Origin: Pseudomonadota bacterium
Lineage (GTDB): Bacteria > Pseudomonadota > Gammaproteobacteria > Burkholderiales > Burkholderiaceae_C
Assembly (NCBI GenBank): GCA_021847345.1
Contig: JAJZTW010000033.1
Coordinates: 1-39,994 of the forward strand
DNA length: 39,994 nucleotides
Direction: 5' to 3'
Part shown: in pieces, positions 16,449-23,823 of the stretch
Position numbering within the stretch: position 1 is the first letter of the stretch
How the letters are laid out: each line of letters begins with the position of its first letter
The notes under the pieces: generated by a model
The model's input: the letters and a program-made list of their open reading frames with translations, nothing else
Told to the model about the DNA's origin: nothing
Databases searched by the model: none
Made by a program: the position numbers and the translations under genes

Positions 16449-17567
16449 ATGAACCCCATTCCCAACCGCCGCCGACGCTTTCTGCTGAACAGCGCGGCAT
16501 GGTGCACGTCGTCGCTGCTGGCGCCGCTGGCCGCACACGCCGAACCTCGCCCCTTCGATCCCGGTCCGGCCGACGGCTGGCGCGTGTTCGAGCTGACCAC
16601 CAAGGTCGAACCCATCAACTCGGGCGCGGCCACCACGGTCTGGATCCCGATTCCCGCCGTGCAGGCTCCGGACTGGATTCGCCCGATGGGCAACCTCTGG
16701 CAGGGCAACGCGACGACGGTGCGCGAATGGCGGGATCCGGTGCAGGGCGCCGGCCTCATCCAGGCGAGCTGGGACGCCGGGTGCGCGGCGCCGACCCTGG
16801 AGGTCACGAGCCGGGTCGCCACCCGTGACCGCGCCGTCGACCTCGCGCGCCCGGGCCATGCACCCGCGCTCGACGCGGCCACGCGTGCGCTGTACACGCG
16901 GCCGACCCACCTGGCCCCTCTCGACGGCATCGTCGGCCAGACGGCGCGGCGAATCACCGCCGGCGCGCATGGGGATTTGGCGAAGGCTCGCGCCATCTAC
17001 GAGTGGATCGTGGAGAACACCCAGCGCAATCCCAAGGTTCGCGGCTGCGGCCTCGGCGACATCCGCTTCATGCTCGAGACCGGCGACCTGTCGGGCAAAT
17101 GCGCCGACCTCAGCGCATTGTTCACGGGGCTCGCTCGCGCCTCGGGCCTGCCGGCGCGCGACGTCTATGGCATTCGCGTTGCCGACTCGCGCTTCGGCTA
17201 CCACTCGCTGGGCAAGAGCGGCGATGTGTCCGGGGCGCAGCATTGCCGCGCCGAGGTCTGGCTGGAGGAGTTCGGCTGGGTGCCCGTGGATCCGGCCGAC
17301 GTGCGCAAGGTCGTGCTCGAGGAGCGCCCGGGGCTGACGCTGGCCGACCCCATCGTCGCCGCGGCGCGCCGGACCCTGTTCGGCGCCTGGGAGATGAACT
17401 GGGTGGCCTACAACACCGCGCAGGATCTGGCGCTGCCCGGTGGTCCGACGATCCCTTTCCTCATGTACCCGCAGGGGCGTTGCGGCACTGCGATGCTCGA
17501 CAGCCTGTCGGCGGACACCTTCGCCTACGACATCAAGGCGCGGGAGCTGAAGTCCGCCGCGGTCTGA
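16449..17567 (+). CDS. Tat-exported transglutaminase-like protein
   Basis: 372 residues. The N-terminus NRRRRFLLNSAAW, followed by a hydrophobic stretch and AHA, is a twin-arginine signal, so the folded protein is exported to the periplasm. The core matches the transglutaminase-like (papain-fold) domain: Cys218 in LSGKCADLSALFTGLARASG, His265 in QHCRAEVWLEEFGW and Asp281 in VPVDPADV form the catalytic triad. Bacterial members act as proteases or amide-modifying enzymes; the target is unknown. The ATG at 16449 is the natural start given the signal sequence, although no strong ribosome-binding site precedes it. It stands 126 bases ahead of the acyl-CoA synthetase gene, with no obvious shared role. 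Confidence 0.87.
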   Translation: MNPIPNRRRRFLLNSAAWCTSSLLAPLAAHAEPRPFDPGPADGWRVFELTTKVEPINSGAATTVWIPIPAVQAPDWIRPMGNLWQGNATTVREWRDPVQGAGLIQASWDAGCAAPTLEVTSRVATRDRAVDLARPGHAPALDAATRALYTRPTHLAPLDGIVGQTARRITAGAHGDLAKARAIYEWIVENTQRNPKVRGCGLGDIRFMLETGDLSGKCADLSALFTGLARASGLPARDVYGIRVADSRFGYHSLGKSGDVSGAQHCRAEVWLEEFGWVPVDPADVRKVVLEERPGLTLADPIVAAARRTLFGAWEMNWVAYNTAQDLALPGGPTIPFLMYPQGRCGTAMLDSLSADTFAYDIKARELKSAAV

Positions 17568-17693
17568 GCCCGGGGCGACACGGCCTGTCTTCCCCGCGGC
17601 CCCCTGGATCGGGGGGCCGCGACGCATCGTCTCCGGCAAGGTGGTTACGCTATGCGCGGCGGCCAGCGTGCGGCTGCCAGCCAGGAGAGCGCC

Positions 17694-19262
17694 ATGCAAC
17701 TCACCCAGGCCCTGCACCGAGCGGTTGCCTGCCGCCCCGACGGTCTCGCCACGATCTGCGGCGATCGCCGCCACACCTTCACCGAGTTCCGTGACCGTGT
17801 GGCCCGGCTCGCCGGCGGGCTACGGGCCTTGGGCGTGGGCGTCGGGGACCGCGTCGGCATCCTGTCGCTCAACAGCGACCGCTATGTCGAGGCCTACATG
17901 GCCATTCCGTGGGCAGGAGCCGTATTCAATCCGGTCAACACCCGCTGGAGCACCGTCGAGATCGCGTATTCGCTGGACGACTGCGATACCCGCGTGCTGT
18001 TGATCGACGACCCGTTCGTCGCGCTGGTGCCCGAGTTGCGCGCCGCCAGCAGCAGCCTGGGCACGCTGATCCACGTCGGCGAGCAGCCGACGCCGGACGG
18101 CATGCTGTCGTACGAGGCGCTGATCGCCGATCACGATCCGATACCCGATGCCGGCCGAAGCGGCAAGGACCTGGCCGGCGTGATGTACACCGGCGGCACC
18201 ACCGGGTTTCCCAAGGGCGTGATGCTGTCGCACGAGGCATACGTGTTCAATGGCCTGGTGCTTGCCAACGAGTTCCAGGTGCGCGCCGAGGACCTGGCGC
18301 TGCATGCGGCGCCGATGTTCCACGTCGCCGACTTCTGCCTGTTCAATGCGATCTGGACCATCGGCGGCACCCACGTCACGCTGCCTTCGTTCACGCCGCT
18401 GGGCATGTTGCAGGCACTGGCCCGTGATCGCATCGCAGCGACCGTGCTCGTGCCGACCATGATCCAGTTGCTGGTGGACCATCCCGACGCGCGTGCCTTC
18501 GACCTGTCCGCGCTGCGCGCCATGGCCTACGGTGGATCGCCCATCAGCGAGGCGGTGCTCGACCGGGCCCAGGCCTTGCTGCCGCAGGCGCGATTCCTGC
18601 AGGTCTACGGCATGACCGAGCTCGCGCCGAGCATCACCGTGCTGCCGGCGGCGCTGCATTCCAGCGAAGGCCGCAGGCGTGGCAAGCTGCGCTCCGGCGG
18701 CACGGCGGCCTTGGGCGTGTCCGTGCGCATCGTCGGCCCCGACGGGCAGGAGCTAGCGCGTGGCGAGGTCGGCGAAATCATCGTGCGCAGCCCCGGAATG
18801 ATGCTCGGATACTGGGGCAAGCCCGAAGATACGGCGCAGGCGATCGATCGTGCCCCGAACGCCGGCTGGATGCACACCGGTGATGGAGGGCGAATGGACG
18901 ACGACGGTTTCGTCTATGTCGTCGACCGCATGAAGGACATGATCATCACCGGAGGCGAGAACGTCTACTCCACCGAGGTCGAGCAGGCGGTCGCCCGGCA
19001 CCCCGCGGTGGCGTCATGCGCGGTCATCGGCGTGCCCGACGAGCAATGGGGCGAGCGCGTGCACGCGGTGGTCGTGCTCAAGTCCGGGCAGCACGCCACG
19101 TCCGAGGAAATTCGCGAACACTGCAAGACGCTGATCGGCGGCTACAAGTGCCCGCGCAGCGTGGAGTTTGTCGATGGGCTGCCGACCACGGGAGCGGGCA
19201 AGGTGCTCAAGCGCAAGCTGCGCGAGGCGTACTGGCAAGGGCAGAATCGGCAGGTGGCGTGA
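17694..19262 (+). CDS. Acyl-CoA synthetase (AMP-forming, ANL superfamily)
   Basis: 522 residues from the ATG at 17694, which has AGGAGA upstream; an ATG at 17652 would add 14 residues. Motifs in order: P-loop-like YTGGTTGFPKGVMLSH about residue 163, VYGMTE for adenylate binding, GEIIVRSPGMMLGYW, the DRMKDMIITGGENVYSTEVE hinge region, and PTTGAGKVLKRKLRE with the catalytic Lys near 501. It activates a fatty or aryl acid to its acyl-CoA through an acyl-adenylate. The sequence resembles medium/long-chain fatty-acyl-CoA ligases, but chain length cannot be told. No beta-oxidation genes are adjacent, so it probably acts as a separate unit. Confidence 0.9.
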   Translation: MQLTQALHRAVACRPDGLATICGDRRHTFTEFRDRVARLAGGLRALGVGVGDRVGILSLNSDRYVEAYMAIPWAGAVFNPVNTRWSTVEIAYSLDDCDTRVLLIDDPFVALVPELRAASSSLGTLIHVGEQPTPDGMLSYEALIADHDPIPDAGRSGKDLAGVMYTGGTTGFPKGVMLSHEAYVFNGLVLANEFQVRAEDLALHAAPMFHVADFCLFNAIWTIGGTHVTLPSFTPLGMLQALARDRIAATVLVPTMIQLLVDHPDARAFDLSALRAMAYGGSPISEAVLDRAQALLPQARFLQVYGMTELAPSITVLPAALHSSEGRRRGKLRSGGTAALGVSVRIVGPDGQELARGEVGEIIVRSPGMMLGYWGKPEDTAQAIDRAPNAGWMHTGDGGRMDDDGFVYVVDRMKDMIITGGENVYSTEVEQAVARHPAVASCAVIGVPDEQWGERVHAVVVLKSGQHATSEEIREHCKTLIGGYKCPRSVEFVDGLPTTGAGKVLKRKLREAYWQGQNRQVA

Positions 19263-19309
19263 GGGTGATCGGGCGGCCGCATCCGAGCAAGTGGGTTTCC
19301 AGCCCGGGG

Positions 19310-19567
19310 CCTGTGGCTGTCCTGTTCCGCTCATGGGCGGCATCGGCATCGGCGTCGGCCACGATTGCGTCGAGCGATCCGTTCGCCCGGCCCTGCGAGC
19401 TGGATATGCCCATGCTTACGGTGACCCTCGGCTGGTCGAAATGCCGAGCCACTTGTTGCTGGATTCTTGTCGCCAAGGCCTGGGCCTGGGGCAGGCTGGT
19501 GTCGGGCAGGAGAATCAGGAACTCCTCGCCGCCGTAGCGTCCGATCTGCGCAGGGACCCGCGGGTCC
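19310..19567 (-). pseudogene. GGDEF (diguanylate cyclase) domain fragment
   Basis: The reverse strand reads IGRYGGEEFLILLPDTS, then QAQALATRIQQQVARHF and RVTVSMGISSS, i.e. the active-site GGEEF loop and the following half of a GGDEF domain in correct order and spacing. The N-terminal half (with the metal-binding first Asp) is missing at the right edge, where similarity stops near 19567, and the C-terminal end is degraded (the usual ADxALYxAKxxGRN has become DADADAAHERNRT). It cannot be a working cyclase and no start codon serves it. It is a relic wedged between the acyl-CoA synthetase and antiporter genes, explaining the otherwise empty 350-base gap. Confidence 0.75.
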
Positions 19568-19615
19568 GCGGCAGGCCCGGCGCCGCGGGCACCTCCCGAG
19601 CCCTACCATCGGGGA

Positions 19616-21406
19616 ATGTCCGCCACCGCCATCCTCACCCTGCTCGCGGCCTCCGTGCTGCTGGTGCCGCTGTTCAAGCGAATCGGCCTCGGCTCGCTGC
19701 TCGGCTACCTGATCGCGGGCATCGCGGTCGGCCCCTACGGCCTGCACGTCGACTCGCAGCCCGGCGCGGTGCTGCACACCGCCGAGCTCGGCGTGACGCT
19801 GCTGATGTTTCTCATCGGGCTGGAACTCAAGCCGGCGCGCCTGTGGGCGCTGCGCCGGCAGGTGTTCGGGCTGGGATTGCTGCAGATGGGAGCGGTGGCG
19901 CTGCCGGTAGCCGCCGCGGGGGCGGTGCTCGGGCTGGGCGCCGGCGGCGCGGCGCTGGTGGGCGTTGCGCTGGCCATGTCGTCGACCGCGTACATCCTGC
20001 CCTTGCTGGCCGAGCGCCGAGAACTGACCACGCGCCAGGGGCGCGAGGCCTTCGCCATCCTGCTGTTCCAGGACGTCAGCGTCATCCCCATCCTGGCGCT
20101 GCTGTCGCTGGTCGGCGGCACGCAGCGGCCGCCCGGCTGGGCGGCGCTTGCGGCACTGGTCGCGCTCGCCGTGGCGGGCAGGCCGGTGCTCGCCGCGCTG
20201 TTCCGCTACGTGGCCCGCTTCGGCAGCGGCAACCGGGAGTTGTTCGCCGCTGCGGCGTTGCTGTGCGCGGTCGGCATCGGCGTGGGGCTGAGCGCGGTCG
20301 GGCTGTCGGCATCGCTGGGTGCATTCCTGGCCGGGGTGCTGCTCGCCGATTCGGAGTTCCGCCATGAGCTGGAAGCGGCCATCGAGCCTTTCGAATCCCT
20401 GCTGCTGGGGCTGTTCTTCATCGCGGTGGGCATGGGCATGCCCCTGGGATTGTTCGCCGCGCGTCCGCTGCTGCTGCTCGGGCTGGGCGCGGGCATCGTC
20501 GTGCTCAAGGCGCTCACGCTGTATGTCGGGCGGCGCGCGGTCGGCGGCGACGCCGCTCTCGCTCGTCCGCTGGCCGTTTTGCTGGCCTGTGGCGGCGAGT
20601 TCGCGTTCGTGCTGTTCGCCAGCGCGCGCGGCAGCCTGCTCGCGCCGACGGTCGCCGACCTGCTGACCGGCGCAGTGGCGCTGAGCCTGGCGCTGGCCCC
20701 GCTTGCGCTGATCGCCCACGACAGGTTGTGGCTGCCGTGGGCGCGGCGTCGCGAGGCGCCGCCGTTCACGCCGATCGACGAGCCGCACCGTCCGGTGGTG
20801 ATCGCCGGCTTCGGGCGTGTCGGGCAGGTGGTCGGGCGCATGCTCAACGCGCAGGGCCTGCCGTTCACGGCGCTCGACGCCAGCGCCGAGCAGGTCGATT
20901 TCGTGCGCAGGTTCGGCAACACCATCTATTACGGCGACGCCACGCGCCTCGCGCTGTTGCGTGCAGCGGGAATCGCGCAGGCCAGGCTGTTCGTGCTGGC
21001 GGTCGATGACGTCGAGGCCAGCGTGCGCATTGCCGAACTCATGCGCACGCATTACCCGCGGGTTCCGGTGATCGCGCGCGCGCGCAACCGCACCCACCTG
21101 ATGCGACTGCGGGAGATGGGGGTGCGCCAGGTGCTGCGCGAGACCTGGGGATCGAGCGTGGAAATGGGCAAGCTCGCGCTGCAGGCGCTGGAGCCGGCGG
21201 TCGACGCCGAGGCCTTCGCCGAGGTGTTCACCCGTCACGACGAGCACCTGCTCGAGCGTCAGCAGGCGGTCTACCACGACCAGGCGGCGCTGATCGCGTT
21301 GTCGCGCCAGGCCGGCGCCGAACTCGAGGACATCCTGCAGTCCGACGCGCGCCTGCGCGCGCACCGGGAGCCGCCCACTTCCGACGGGGTCGTGCCCGGG
21401 GCCTGA
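19616..21406 (+). CDS. KefB/KefC-type cation:proton antiporter (CPA2) with RCK domain
   Basis: 596 residues. Residues 1-375 form about 12 membrane segments of the CPA2 Na+/H+ exchanger fold (LGYLIAGIAVGPYGL, LLMFLIGLELKP, FQDVSVIPILALL with the membrane-buried Asp, GAFLAGVLLADSEFRHELEAAIEPF). Residues about 392-510 are a cytosolic RCK/TrkA-N domain: VVIAGFGRVGQVVGRML (GxGxxG) with Asp at the end of strand 2 and YYGDATRLALLRAAG. This is the architecture of glutathione-gated K+ efflux systems KefB/KefC, which acidify the cytoplasm to protect against electrophiles. No kefF/kefG ancillary gene is next to it. It starts with ATG at 19616 without a strong ribosome-binding site; the promoter must lie in the GGDEF relic. 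Confidence 0.92.
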   Translation: MSATAILTLLAASVLLVPLFKRIGLGSLLGYLIAGIAVGPYGLHVDSQPGAVLHTAELGVTLLMFLIGLELKPARLWALRRQVFGLGLLQMGAVALPVAAAGAVLGLGAGGAALVGVALAMSSTAYILPLLAERRELTTRQGREAFAILLFQDVSVIPILALLSLVGGTQRPPGWAALAALVALAVAGRPVLAALFRYVARFGSGNRELFAAAALLCAVGIGVGLSAVGLSASLGAFLAGVLLADSEFRHELEAAIEPFESLLLGLFFIAVGMGMPLGLFAARPLLLLGLGAGIVVLKALTLYVGRRAVGGDAALARPLAVLLACGGEFAFVLFASARGSLLAPTVADLLTGAVALSLALAPLALIAHDRLWLPWARRREAPPFTPIDEPHRPVVIAGFGRVGQVVGRMLNAQGLPFTALDASAEQVDFVRRFGNTIYYGDATRLALLRAAGIAQARLFVLAVDDVEASVRIAELMRTHYPRVPVIARARNRTHLMRLREMGVRQVLRETWGSSVEMGKLALQALEPAVDAEAFAEVFTRHDEHLLERQQAVYHDQAALIALSRQAGAELEDILQSDARLRAHREPPTSDGVVPGA

Positions 21407-21446
21407 AGCGACTCGACGCATGTGGTCACAAACCGAGCATGCCGCG

Positions 21447-21466
21447 CCTACGACTTGCGTCGTAGG
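21447..21466. promoter_or_regulatory. Operator candidate of the blaI operon
   Basis: CCTACGAC-TTGC-GTCGTAGG: perfect 8-base arms around 4 bases. It ends 9 bases before the blaI ATG and overlaps the AGGA at 21464-21467 that would serve as its ribosome-binding site. BlaI/MecI/CopY repressors bind dyads of this type (TAC...GTA core), so it is the probable autoregulatory site for the whole operon. Confidence 0.7.
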
Positions 21467-21474
21467 ATGCGCCC

Positions 21475-21870
21475 ATGGCGAGTTTCCGACTTCCCGCCGA
21501 CGACCTCGAGTACGCGGTGCTGCGTGCGCTGTGGGACCTGGGCCATGGCAGTGTGCGCGAGCTGCACGAGCGCGTCGGCGCACCCGCGGGATTGGTCTAC
21601 ACCACCACCGCCAAGGTCGTGGACCGCCTTCGCGACAAGGGGCTGATCGAGCGCAGCCGGGCAGGCGGGGCTTTCGTCTATGCGCCGCGGGCCGAGCGCG
21701 ACAGCGTCGAGCGGGCCCGGGCCAGGCAGTTGATCAGCCGATTCCTGGGGCCGGGGCCGCACGCGGCGGTGGCCGCGCTGGTCGATGCCGCGGGCGACAT
21801 CGACCCGGCGCTGCTCGATGCCCTCGAGCGTGCCATCCAGTCCAGGAAGGGGAGCGGTCATGGGACGTGA
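21475..21870 (+). CDS. BlaI/MecI/CopY-family repressor
   Basis: 131 residues. The winged-helix domain is clear: LPADDLEYAVLRALWDLGHGSVRELHERVG, read as LEYAVLRALWDLG (helix 1), SVRELHERV (helix 2), YTTTAKVVDRLRDKGLIER (recognition helix plus wing), the exact pattern of BlaI ('V..rL..KGll.r'). BlaI-type dimers repress an operon until a membrane M56 protease cleaves or triggers release of them. Here the next gene is an M56 peptidase, overlapping by 11 bases, followed by an RND efflux pair, so this repressor probably controls efflux rather than a beta-lactamase. The dyad just upstream is the likely site. Confidence 0.92.
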   Translation: MASFRLPADDLEYAVLRALWDLGHGSVRELHERVGAPAGLVYTTTAKVVDRLRDKGLIERSRAGGAFVYAPRAERDSVERARARQLISRFLGPGPHAAVAALVDAAGDIDPALLDALERAIQSRKGSGHGT

Positions 21871-22756
21871 GACGCTGTTGACCCTGCTGATCGTGCTGTT
21901 CGGCGGCCTCGTGATGCAGCCGCTGGCCTTGCTGCCCTGGCGCGCGCCGATCGTCGCGTCGCCGATGGTGGCGGAGCGAACAGCGTGGCGACGCCTGTGG
22001 CTGCCGGTGCTGCCCATGCTGGTGGTCGGCGCGTGGCTGTGCGGCTGGGCCCTGCGCGAGCCCGACCCGGTGACGACCCGTTTCGATCACGGCATGATCA
22101 TCGGCGCCAGCCTGCCCTTCCTCGCGGTCGCGCTTCGCGCCGGGCTGCGCGCGGTCTGGGTGCTGCTGCGTCAACCCGTGGAACTTCCCATCTGCACGGT
22201 CGGATTCCTGCATCCCCGCGTGGTGTTCGATCCCCATCTCGCCCGCACGCTGGACGACGGGTCGATCCACGCCGCGCTGGAACACGAGCGCGCCCATGCG
22301 CGGCACCGGGACCCGTTGCGCATCTGGCTCGCGCAATGGGCCGCCGACCTGCAATGGCCCTGGCCCTGGGCCCATCGGCATTTCCAGGTCTGGCTGGAAC
22401 TCCTGGAGCATGCACGCGACGACGAGGCGCGCGGCCTTGGCGCATCGGGCACCGACCTGGCCGCGGCGGTCGTCGCCACCGCGCGCTACGCGCGCAATGC
22501 GCCGCGCAGCGCATTCGGCGTGTTCCCGGCGGGTGGCCACGCAGCGCTGCTGGGCGATGCGCGCGCGCTCGCGGCGCGTGTCGAGCGACTGCTGGCGCCA
22601 CTTCCCGGGCCAGCCCGCGCGCACCAGCGATCACCCGCGCGCGACGCCGGCGCGCTGGCCCTGCTGCTGGTCTTGCTGGGCGCCGTGCTGGCATGGGGTG
22701 CGCTGTTCGGCAACGACATCCTTCACCCCTTCCTGTTGTGGACATGGAACGCCTGA
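21860..22756 (+). CDS. M56-family (BlaR1-like) membrane metallopeptidase
   Basis: 298 residues from the ATG at 21860, which lies inside the end of blaI. N-terminal membrane segments (LLTLLIVLFGGLVMQPLALL; LPVLPMLVVGAWLCGWAL; GASLPFLAVALRAGL) are followed by the zinc-protease motif H142-E143-R-A-H146 in LEHERAHARHRDPL and a late membrane segment. BlaR1/MecR1 proteins of this family sense beta-lactams through a C-terminal penicillin-binding domain; that domain is absent here and the protein ends shortly after the last helix, so the signal must be sensed by another part or partner. It probably inactivates the adjacent BlaI repressor. The downstream adaptor gene is coupled to its stop (TGATG). 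Confidence 0.85.
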   Translation: MGRETLLTLLIVLFGGLVMQPLALLPWRAPIVASPMVAERTAWRRLWLPVLPMLVVGAWLCGWALREPDPVTTRFDHGMIIGASLPFLAVALRAGLRAVWVLLRQPVELPICTVGFLHPRVVFDPHLARTLDDGSIHAALEHERAHARHRDPLRIWLAQWAADLQWPWPWAHRHFQVWLELLEHARDDEARGLGASGTDLAAAVVATARYARNAPRSAFGVFPAGGHAALLGDARALAARVERLLAPLPGPARAHQRSPARDAGALALLLVLLGAVLAWGALFGNDILHPFLLWTWNA

Positions 22757-23817
22757 TGCGCTGCCGTTGCGCGCTTGGTGTGTGCGTCGCCTTCGCCCTG
22801 GGCGCCGCGCTCGCGCTGGCGGGCCTTTCGGTGCGCGCCCACGCGGCAGGCGCACCCTATGTCACGGTGCATGAGCAAGCGGTGCCGCGAACCCTGGTCG
22901 CGTACGGCCAGGTCGAGCCCATCGCCGTCGTGCGCCTGCGCGCGGTGGACCCCGGAACCCTCGGCGGCCTGCAGATCGTTGCCGGCAGCGCTGTACGGGC
23001 CGGCGAGGTCGTGGCCCGCTTGACGGGGCCCCGCATGCGGGCCCTGTTGGTTGCCCGGGAGCAGCAACTGCAAGCCGCCCGGGCACGCGAGTCGGCGGCC
23101 CGGCATCTCCTGGCCATCGAGGGCAGCCAGTTCGGCGCGCAGCTCGCCACGCGCCAGGCGCTCGACGCCGCGCGCGCGCGACTTGCGACAGCGCATGCCG
23201 CGGTGCGCACCGCGGCCGCAGCGTTGCACGAGGCGCGCAGCCTGCAGACGGTTCGCGCGCCGGTGGCTGGAGCGGTTCTTTCGGTGCAGGCAGCGAATGG
23301 CGAGCAGCTCGGCGCCGGCCAGGCCATCGCCACGTTGCAGCCTGCCGGCAGGTTGTGGATTCGCGCGCAGGTCTATGGGGTCGACGCGGCGCGCCTGCGC
23401 GTGGGCATGAAGGGGCGCTTCCAGCCTGTCGGCGGCGGTGCGGCGGCGGCCGTCGAGGTCGTGGCGATCTCTCCCGCGCTTCGCGCCGATGGCGGCACGC
23501 GCATCGGCCTGGTCCCGGCGACCCCGAAGCCACCCACCTGGTGGGTCAACGGTCAGTGGGGGTCGCTGGTGCTCGAGGGTCCGAAGCGGCGCATGGTGCT
23601 GGTGCCGACCCAGGCCCTGATCCTCGACCGCGGCCACTGGTGGGTGCTGGTGCATACCGCCGCGGGCGACCAGCCGCGGCAGGTGGTTCCGGGGCCGGCC
23701 CGGGGCTGGTGGACCGCGATCGCCTCCGGCCTGTCGGCGGGGCAGCAGGTGGTGGCGACCGACGCCTTCCTCGACTACCACCGCGGCATCGCCAGCCACT
23801 ACACGCCGCCGGACTGA
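22756..23817 (+). CDS. RND efflux periplasmic adaptor (membrane fusion protein)
   Basis: 353 residues from the ATG at 22756, which overlaps the preceding stop as TGATG and has GGAA 7 bases upstream; an ATG at 22744 is the alternative. The N-terminus has a signal peptide (ALGVCVAFALGAALALAGLSVRAHA). Then a lipoyl/barrel-sandwich half (GQVEPIAVVRLRAVDPGTLGGLQI, seen as VVRLRA and GSAVRAGEVVARL), an alpha-hairpin coiled coil (about 95-170), the second lipoyl half (VRAPVAGAVLSVQAANGEQLGAGQAIATL) and beta-barrel parts follow. It bridges the inner-membrane pump encoded next with an outer-membrane channel; no channel gene is in this operon, so a TolC-type protein from elsewhere must be used. Confidence 0.88.
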   Translation: MRCRCALGVCVAFALGAALALAGLSVRAHAAGAPYVTVHEQAVPRTLVAYGQVEPIAVVRLRAVDPGTLGGLQIVAGSAVRAGEVVARLTGPRMRALLVAREQQLQAARARESAARHLLAIEGSQFGAQLATRQALDAARARLATAHAAVRTAAAALHEARSLQTVRAPVAGAVLSVQAANGEQLGAGQAIATLQPAGRLWIRAQVYGVDAARLRVGMKGRFQPVGGGAAAAVEVVAISPALRADGGTRIGLVPATPKPPTWWVNGQWGSLVLEGPKRRMVLVPTQALILDRGHWWVLVHTAAGDQPRQVVPGPARGWWTAIASGLSAGQQVVATDAFLDYHRGIASHYTPPD

Positions 23818-23823
23818 CGCGCG

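Noticed and set aside
19331..21583. A 750-codon reverse-strand frame over the antiporter gene
   Set aside because: Gln/Arg/His-rich antisense shadow. Its downstream tail runs beside the GGDEF relic but not in the frame that encodes GGEEF.
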